Positions 59,759 through 64,000 of a DNA stretch of 64,000 nucleotides are shown here, piece after piece (within the stretch, counting starts at the first letter, position 1; every line of letters begins with the position of its first letter). The stretch spans positions 1-64,000 of the forward strand of contig JAEMGR010000014.1 in the NCBI GenBank assembly GCA_016458225.1, given 5' to 3'. The notes below the pieces were generated by a model, which saw only the letters and a program-made list of their open reading frames with translations, did no database searches and was not told the DNA's origin. A program made the translations under genes and the position numbers. The DNA is from Myxococcaceae bacterium JPH2 (GTDB lineage Bacteria; Myxococcota; Myxococcia; Myxococcales; Myxococcaceae).

Positions 59759-61780
59759 ATGCAACGCATCTGGTGGATGGTCCCCCTGCTCGCGCTCGCC
59801 GCGTGCAAGGACGCGGGCTCGACCCGCGCGGTGAGAGCCACGGTCACGTACACGGGCTTCCTGCCCGGCTGCATCCGCGTGCTCGCGCGAGACACGGCCA
59901 CGGGCGAGGAGCGCTCGACCACCGTGGCGGGCAAGGGGACGCGCGAGGAAGGCGGCTCGGTGGTGGTGGCCATCTTCCCGCCCGAGAAGTGGGGCAACGC
60001 GCTGGAGGTGGAGGCGCGCGCCTTCGAGGTGTCCTGCGACGCGAAGGCCGTGGTGCAGCGCACGAACTCCGTGACGCTGACGAAGGAGAGCGTCCCGGAG
60101 AAGGTCACCCTGGCGCTGGCCGCGACCGACTCGGACCATGACGGCTTCGTCAGCGAGCTGACGGGCGGCTCGGATTGCTCGGACGTCGATGATGCCATCC
60201 ACCCTGGCGCCGCCGAGCGGTGCAATGGCGTGGACGATGATTGCAATCAATTGAAGGACGACGACCTGCGGCTCGGTGAAACCTGCACGGGCGTGGGTGG
60301 CTGCGGCGGCGTGCGCGCTTGCGGCACCCATGGCGAGGTCTTCTGCAACAGCCCCGCGCCGCGCCTGGCGTATCCCGACAAGGACCACGACTCGCACGGC
60401 GAGAAGGGCGCGGCGGCGCAGCCGTTCTGTGACGCCATCCCGTCGGACTTCGTGTCCGCGGTGGGCCATGAGAACGACGACTGCGATGACACGCTCGCCA
60501 GCAGGTATCCCGGCGCGACCGAGCTGTGTGACGGCGTGGACAACGACTGCAGCGGAAAAGCCGATGAGGCCTTCGAACTCGACACGGCCTGCACGCCCCA
60601 GCGCGACTGCGATGGTTTGTGGAAATGCGACGCCAACAAGGTGGGGCGCACCTGTGTGGCCCAGCGGCCCATCCCCACGTGGTACCTGGACGACGACGAC
60701 GACACCTACGGCGACGACGCCATCAAGCAGCAAGCCTGCTCACAGCCTCCGCACTACGTGGCGCGCGGCAACGACTGCAACGACGGCAACCCCTTCACGA
60801 ACCCCGGCGCGACCGAGCTGTGCGACGGCGAGGACAACGACTGCAGCGGGCAGAATGAGCCGAGCAGCGCCACCTGCTCCGGAACCAACTGGGTCTCCAC
60901 CGTCGTGGGCTCCAATTCGCGCACCTGGTATCAGATTTCGCTCTGGGGCGACCACGGTGTCTGGGTCGCGGGGACGAGCAGCGGGCGCGCGGTGAAGACA
61001 CCGGGCTCGACCACGTTCACCGTCCTGCCGGGGTCATGCAGCTCGGACCTGTACGCCGTCTGGGCAGACGACTCTGGGACGGCGTACCTCGGCGGAACGA
61101 ATGGCACGCTCGTCACCCAGACCGCCACCAGCACGAGCTGCACGCCCCAGCAACCCACCGGCGTCGGTAGTTATGTGTATGGCCTGACGGGTGTCCCCTC
61201 GGCGTCGGGGCTCATGCTCTATGGCGTGGGCGGCGAGCAGGAGACCATCGACAACGGGCACCTGTTCACCTGGTCTCCCGCTTCGGGCGCCGCGGTCGGC
61301 GAGGGCATCGAGGACCAGGTCATGTATGACATTCACGCGTCCTCGCCGGACACCATCACCGCGGTGGGCGGTGGCCTGACCACGCCCGTCATCCGCCGGT
61401 ATGACCGCGCGGCGAACGTATGGCGCCCCCAGACCATCACCGGCAGCAATACGGGCAACCGGCTGTACGCCATCTCTGTCGTCAACGAGCGGCTCGCCTA
61501 CGCAGGCGGAAACAACGGCATGCTCCTCCAGTCGAATGGCGCCGCGTGGACGCGGGTCTCCGGCACCCCCTTCGGCTCGGAGCGCATCTATGGCATCCAG
61601 GCCTTCGGCGCGGGCTCCATCTACGTGGCGACGGACGCGGGGAGGATCTACCGCTACAACGGCAGCACCTGGACGCGCCTGCTCGATACCTCGGGAGCGC
61701 TGAAGTACATCCGAGGCACCAGCCCCGAGGACCTCTGGGCCACGGGCGACGGCGGGCGCATCTTCCACTGGCCCAAGTGA
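59759..61780 (+). CDS. MopE-repeat lipoprotein with C-terminal propeller
   Basis: A 673-residue lipoprotein; lipobox L-A-A-C near residue 16. After an ~90-residue beta domain come three MopE-type metal-binding repeats with D-x-D-x-D-G or D-D-C-x-D and P-G-A-x-E-x-C-(D/N)-G-x-D-(N/D)-D-C at about residues 125-165, 240-265 and 340-370. The last ~300 residues are propeller-like (L-Y-A-V-W-A-D-D-S-G, S-G-L-M-L-Y-G-V-G, L-W-A-T-G-D-G-G-R-I). MopE of Methylococcus binds copper; Ca or Cu binding here is inference. Probably surface exposed. It converges on the methyltransferase gene with a 3-bp gap. Confidence 0.88.
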   Translation: MQRIWWMVPLLALAACKDAGSTRAVRATVTYTGFLPGCIRVLARDTATGEERSTTVAGKGTREEGGSVVVAIFPPEKWGNALEVEARAFEVSCDAKAVVQRTNSVTLTKESVPEKVTLALAATDSDHDGFVSELTGGSDCSDVDDAIHPGAAERCNGVDDDCNQLKDDDLRLGETCTGVGGCGGVRACGTHGEVFCNSPAPRLAYPDKDHDSHGEKGAAAQPFCDAIPSDFVSAVGHENDDCDDTLASRYPGATELCDGVDNDCSGKADEAFELDTACTPQRDCDGLWKCDANKVGRTCVAQRPIPTWYLDDDDDTYGDDAIKQQACSQPPHYVARGNDCNDGNPFTNPGATELCDGEDNDCSGQNEPSSATCSGTNWVSTVVGSNSRTWYQISLWGDHGVWVAGTSSGRAVKTPGSTTFTVLPGSCSSDLYAVWADDSGTAYLGGTNGTLVTQTATSTSCTPQQPTGVGSYVYGLTGVPSASGLMLYGVGGEQETIDNGHLFTWSPASGAAVGEGIEDQVMYDIHASSPDTITAVGGGLTTPVIRRYDRAANVWRPQTITGSNTGNRLYAISVVNERLAYAGGNNGMLLQSNGAAWTRVSGTPFGSERIYGIQAFGAGSIYVATDAGRIYRYNGSTWTRLLDTSGALKYIRGTSPEDLWATGDGGRIFHWPK

Positions 61781-61783
61781 GGT

Positions 61784-62551
61784 TCAGCTCACGCGCCGAG
61801 CCACCACGAAGCGGCGCGTGAAGCGGAACGGCGTCCCTCGCGGATAGGCGGGGTACGCCTCGCGCAGTCGGGGGCGCAGTGCATCCAGGAACGCGGGGGA
61901 CTCCTCGGGCCCCAGCGCCGCGAGCACCGGCCGCAGCGTCGTCCCGAGCAACCACGCCAGCACTGCGTCCTCCCCCGGCAGCACGTGCAGGTACGTCGTC
62001 TCCCACGCCTCCACCGACAGGCCCAGGCCCGCGAGGAGCGTCTCGTACGTCTCCAGCGTCTCCACCGGCCGGCGGCGCACGGGCGCGACCTTGGACGCGA
62101 AGCGCGGCAGCGCGCGCACCTCGTCGACGAGCCGATGCGAGGGCGCCTCGAAGTTGGCGGGCACCTGAAACGCCAGCACGCCCTCGGGCGCCAGCGTGCC
62201 AGCGAGCCGCGTCAGCAAGGCCGCATGGTCCGGAACCCAGTGCAGCGCCGCGTTGGACACCAGCACGTCCAGGGGCCGAGGAGGGGCCCAGGTGGCGAGG
62301 TCCGCGACCTCGAAGCGCAGGTTCGCGGGCACCTCGCGCACCCGCGCCTCCGCGACCATGGCCTCGGAGGAGTCCACGCCCGTCACCCGTGCACCGGGCC
62401 AACGCTCGGCCAGCACGCGCGTGAGGTCACCCGTGCCACAACCCAGGTCCGCCACCTCCGCGGGCGTGGCCACCTCCACCCGGGAGAGCAATTCGAAGAA
62501 GGGGCGGCTCCGCTCGCCGCGAAAGTGCGAGTACTGCCTCGGGTCCCACAT
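61784..62551 (-). CDS. SAM-dependent methyltransferase, trans-aconitate methyltransferase (Tam)-like
   Basis: A 255-residue class I methyltransferase. W-D-P-x-x-Y at the N terminus, V-A-D-L-G-C-G-T-G-D-L-T near residue 34, V-T-G-V-D-S-S-E near 58 and V-S-N-A-A-L-H-W-V near 100 match the Tam/trans-aconitate 2-methyltransferase family. The C-terminal part (T-Y-L-H-V-L-P-G, F-R-F-T-R-R-F-V-V-A-R) closes the substrate pocket in Tam. It probably methylates a small carboxylic acid. Its start at 62551 has GGAGGGC upstream, and the gene stands 53 bp from the truncated BNR gene on the same strand. Confidence 0.9.
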   Translation of the reverse strand: MWDPRQYSHFRGERSRPFFELLSRVEVATPAEVADLGCGTGDLTRVLAERWPGARVTGVDSSEAMVAEARVREVPANLRFEVADLATWAPPRPLDVLVSNAALHWVPDHAALLTRLAGTLAPEGVLAFQVPANFEAPSHRLVDEVRALPRFASKVAPVRRRPVETLETYETLLAGLGLSVEAWETTYLHVLPGEDAVLAWLLGTTLRPVLAALGPEESPAFLDALRPRLREAYPAYPRGTPFRFTRRFVVARRVS

Positions 62552-62604
62552 GGTGCCCTCCCGGCTCGCGAGCGAGCCCGCCCCGTTGTAACGCGCCGCC
62601 CGCG

Positions 62605-64000
62605 TCAGCGCCGCACGCGCAGCACCTGGAAGCCCTTCCCTCCCGAGCCGAAGCCCTGGACGTTCTGCGCGCGCACCAACAACTCACCTGAGGGCAGCTC
62701 GCCCCACACGTCCATCAGCGCGGGCTCCGCGTCACTCGCGCGCTCGAAGCTCAGCGCCTCGTGCCACGTCGTTCCGTCGCGACTGGTGAAGACGTGGACC
62801 CTTCCGTCCTCGGGTGGCTGGACATCGCCGCTGTCATCGCGGCTCGTGCTCAGCACCCAGCCGCCTCCTGGCAGCGGCTCCAGCGAGGACGCCGGGCCGG
62901 GCAGCGTGAGGAGCGCATCCACGCGCCCGTTGGCGAACAGGCGCAGCAGCTTGGGGTGCTCCGGCTCGAAGAGCGTGGCCTGTCCAAACAGGAGCGCGCC
63001 ATTGTCCATCACCGCGCCCGCCGCGCCCGTGGCCGCATAGCCACTCAGCACGAGCGACCAGGTGCGCCCCCCATCCGTCGAGCGCATCACCGCCGAGTGC
63101 GCGCGGCTGTTTCCGAAGCTCGCCCACAGCACGTTGCGCGTGGGGTCCGCGAAGAGGGCCACGCCCATGCGCCGGTCCTCGAACGTCGCGCGCACGGTCC
63201 ACGTGGCGCCCTGGTCCAGGCTGGCCCACAGCCGCACGGGGACGCTGGTGGGCGAGAACGTCTGGTACTCCAGGAAGAAGAGCGTGCTCCCCAGCACCGC
63301 GAAGGAATGCGGCGACGCGGCGTGGTACCGCCCCAAGGGCAGCACATCCGTCCACGTGCGCCCTCGGTCCGTGGAGCGCTGGAGCAGGTACGTGTCCGCC
63401 CGGCTCACCTGCGCCAGGAGCGTCCCGTCCTCCAGCGCCGTCATCACCCAGAACGCGGCCCCACCTCGGCCCTGGCCTCGCGCGGTGAACGTGCGCCCGC
63501 CATCCGTGCTGGCGAACAAGTGCGAGCGATTCTCGGAGAGGGACACCGCGTACACCGTGCCCTCGCCATCCACCCCGAGCGGCTCGTGCGCGACATCGGA
63601 GAAGACCGTCTCCAGATAGGGAATCGACGTGCCCCCATCCGTCCCGCCATCCGAGGACGTGCCCCCATCCGTGGACGTACCGCCATCCGAGCCCGTGCCG
63701 CCGTCCTCGCTCCCTGTCGAGGACACGGTGGGCATGGCCACCCGCCTCACGTTGCCAGCGACATCCGCGTCGGAGGCGTCGCCGAAGAAGCACGGCACCT
63801 CGGAGGACCCCGCGGGCAGCGACTCCACCGCGTTGAGATAGCCTTTGTAGCTGGTGCGGCCGTCGAGCACGATGGGCCCTGAGAACACGCCGTCGCGCAG
63901 CACCCGCGCGCGCAGCTGGTAGTTCGCATTGGGCACGAGCATGTGCGTGTAGAAGACATACAACACATCACCGATGCGAGTGATTGCCGGCTGGATGGCC
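62605..64000 (-). CDS. BNR/sialidase-type beta-propeller protein, 5' truncated at window edge
   Basis: At least 464 residues; the frame is open to the right edge, so the N terminus lies outside. Visible are several BNR-type Asp-box-like motifs (S-T-D-G-G-R-T-F, S-T-D-R-G-R-T-W, S-T-D-G-G-R-T-W, S-L-D-Q-G-A-T-W). A D-G-G-T-S low-complexity linker precedes the propeller. It is probably a secreted or surface glycan-binding or photosynthesis-system-assembly-like propeller; no sialidase catalytic triad is evident. A GTG at 63966 exists but the alignment upstream (A-I-x-P-x-I-T-R-I-G-D) continues, so I treat it as partial. Confidence 0.85.
   Translation of the reverse strand, partial: AIQPAITRIGDVLYVFYTHMLVPNANYQLRARVLRDGVFSGPIVLDGRTSYKGYLNAVESLPAGSSEVPCFFGDASDADVAGNVRRVAMPTVSSTGSEDGGTGSDGGTSTDGGTSSDGGTDGGTSIPYLETVFSDVAHEPLGVDGEGTVYAVSLSENRSHLFASTDGGRTFTARGQGRGGAAFWVMTALEDGTLLAQVSRADTYLLQRSTDRGRTWTDVLPLGRYHAASPHSFAVLGSTLFFLEYQTFSPTSVPVRLWASLDQGATWTVRATFEDRRMGVALFADPTRNVLWASFGNSRAHSAVMRSTDGGRTWSLVLSGYAATGAAGAVMDNGALLFGQATLFEPEHPKLLRLFANGRVDALLTLPGPASSLEPLPGGGWVLSTSRDDSGDVQPPEDGRVHVFTSRDGTTWHEALSFERASDAEPALMDVWGELPSGELLVRAQNVQGFGSGGKGFQVLRVRR
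63629..63720 (-). repeat. low-complexity repeats coding D-G-G-T-S
   Basis: Roughly six short imperfect units coding (S/T)-(S/T/D)-D-G-G-T in the linker of the BNR gene, in high-GC repeated DNA; slippage-prone. Confidence 0.8.

Overview
The window is high-GC DNA, mostly around 70% G+C by eye, with short intergenic gaps, many GTG starts and many 4-8 nt gene overlaps. Several features point to a predatory myxobacterium of the Myxococcus/Corallococcus type. There are two proteins with MYXO-CTERM-like sorting tails, a MopE-like repeat lipoprotein, many lipoproteins, a receiver-DUF4388 regulator, a DUF2378-like protein, an orthocaspase and a type III PKS. I count 58 protein genes, two of them cut by the window edges. 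I see no rRNA, tRNA, CRISPR array, insertion sequence or prophage.

Layout. 1-5.5 kb: a lower-GC accessory stretch with a truncated MerR regulator plus a SnoaL-like protein, then a minus-strand run of five genes: a hypothetical, two tandem paralogous lipoproteins, a degenerate GyrB-like protein and a predicted beta-solenoid protein. 5.8-12.6 kb: a MarR regulator, a coupled DUF4175-like membrane protein and Peptidase-MA/TPR protein, a DUF4142 protein with His-Asp-Met repeats, and a Cys-rich lipoprotein. 12.7-22.7 kb: an S9 peptidase, a FrnE/DsbA-like oxidoreductase, a FliB-like protein, a large PilZ-Hsp70 fusion, a polytopic membrane protein with His clusters, and a TPR protein. 22.9-27 kb: a MoxR-DUF58-BatA/VWA operon. 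27-32 kb: NagZ, lipoproteins, a PrxQ/BCP peroxiredoxin with a histone-H1-like tail, a DUF4388 response regulator and a MYXO-CTERM protein.

32-36.8 kb: an O-methyltransferase, then a UbiA-HAD fusion, a DprE1-like oxidase and a DprE2-like reductase. Together these resemble a polyprenyl-phosphate-arabinose pathway. 36.8-43.2 kb: a minus-strand seven-gene operon led by a type III PKS, followed by an ICMT-type methyltransferase, an ACP, a fatty-acyl-AMP ligase and a geranylgeranyl-reductase-like flavoprotein, and ending in two lipoproteins. 43.4-50.8 kb: an ELWxTDGT-repeat lipoprotein, GlgC, a small envelope protein, modABC with a divergent MarR regulator and a striking palindrome at the regulator's start, and a YdcF protein.

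50.9-64 kb: a beta-propeller-type lipoprotein, a DUF2378-like protein, a CxxCH/MYXO-CTERM protein, ProS, an orthocaspase beneath a membrane adenylate cyclase, a YdjM-like membrane protein, ThpR, a YiiX-like peptidase, a MopE-repeat lipoprotein, a Tam-like methyltransferase and a truncated BNR-repeat protein.

The observations most worth following are the ATP-site-less GyrB-like protein, the PilZ-Hsp70 fusion with its acidic repeat linker, the DprE1/DprE2/UbiA-HAD set in a Gram-negative, the FAAL-ACP-type III PKS operon, and the MarR/modABC operator. Functions are inferred from sequence motifs recognised by eye; no database search was run.
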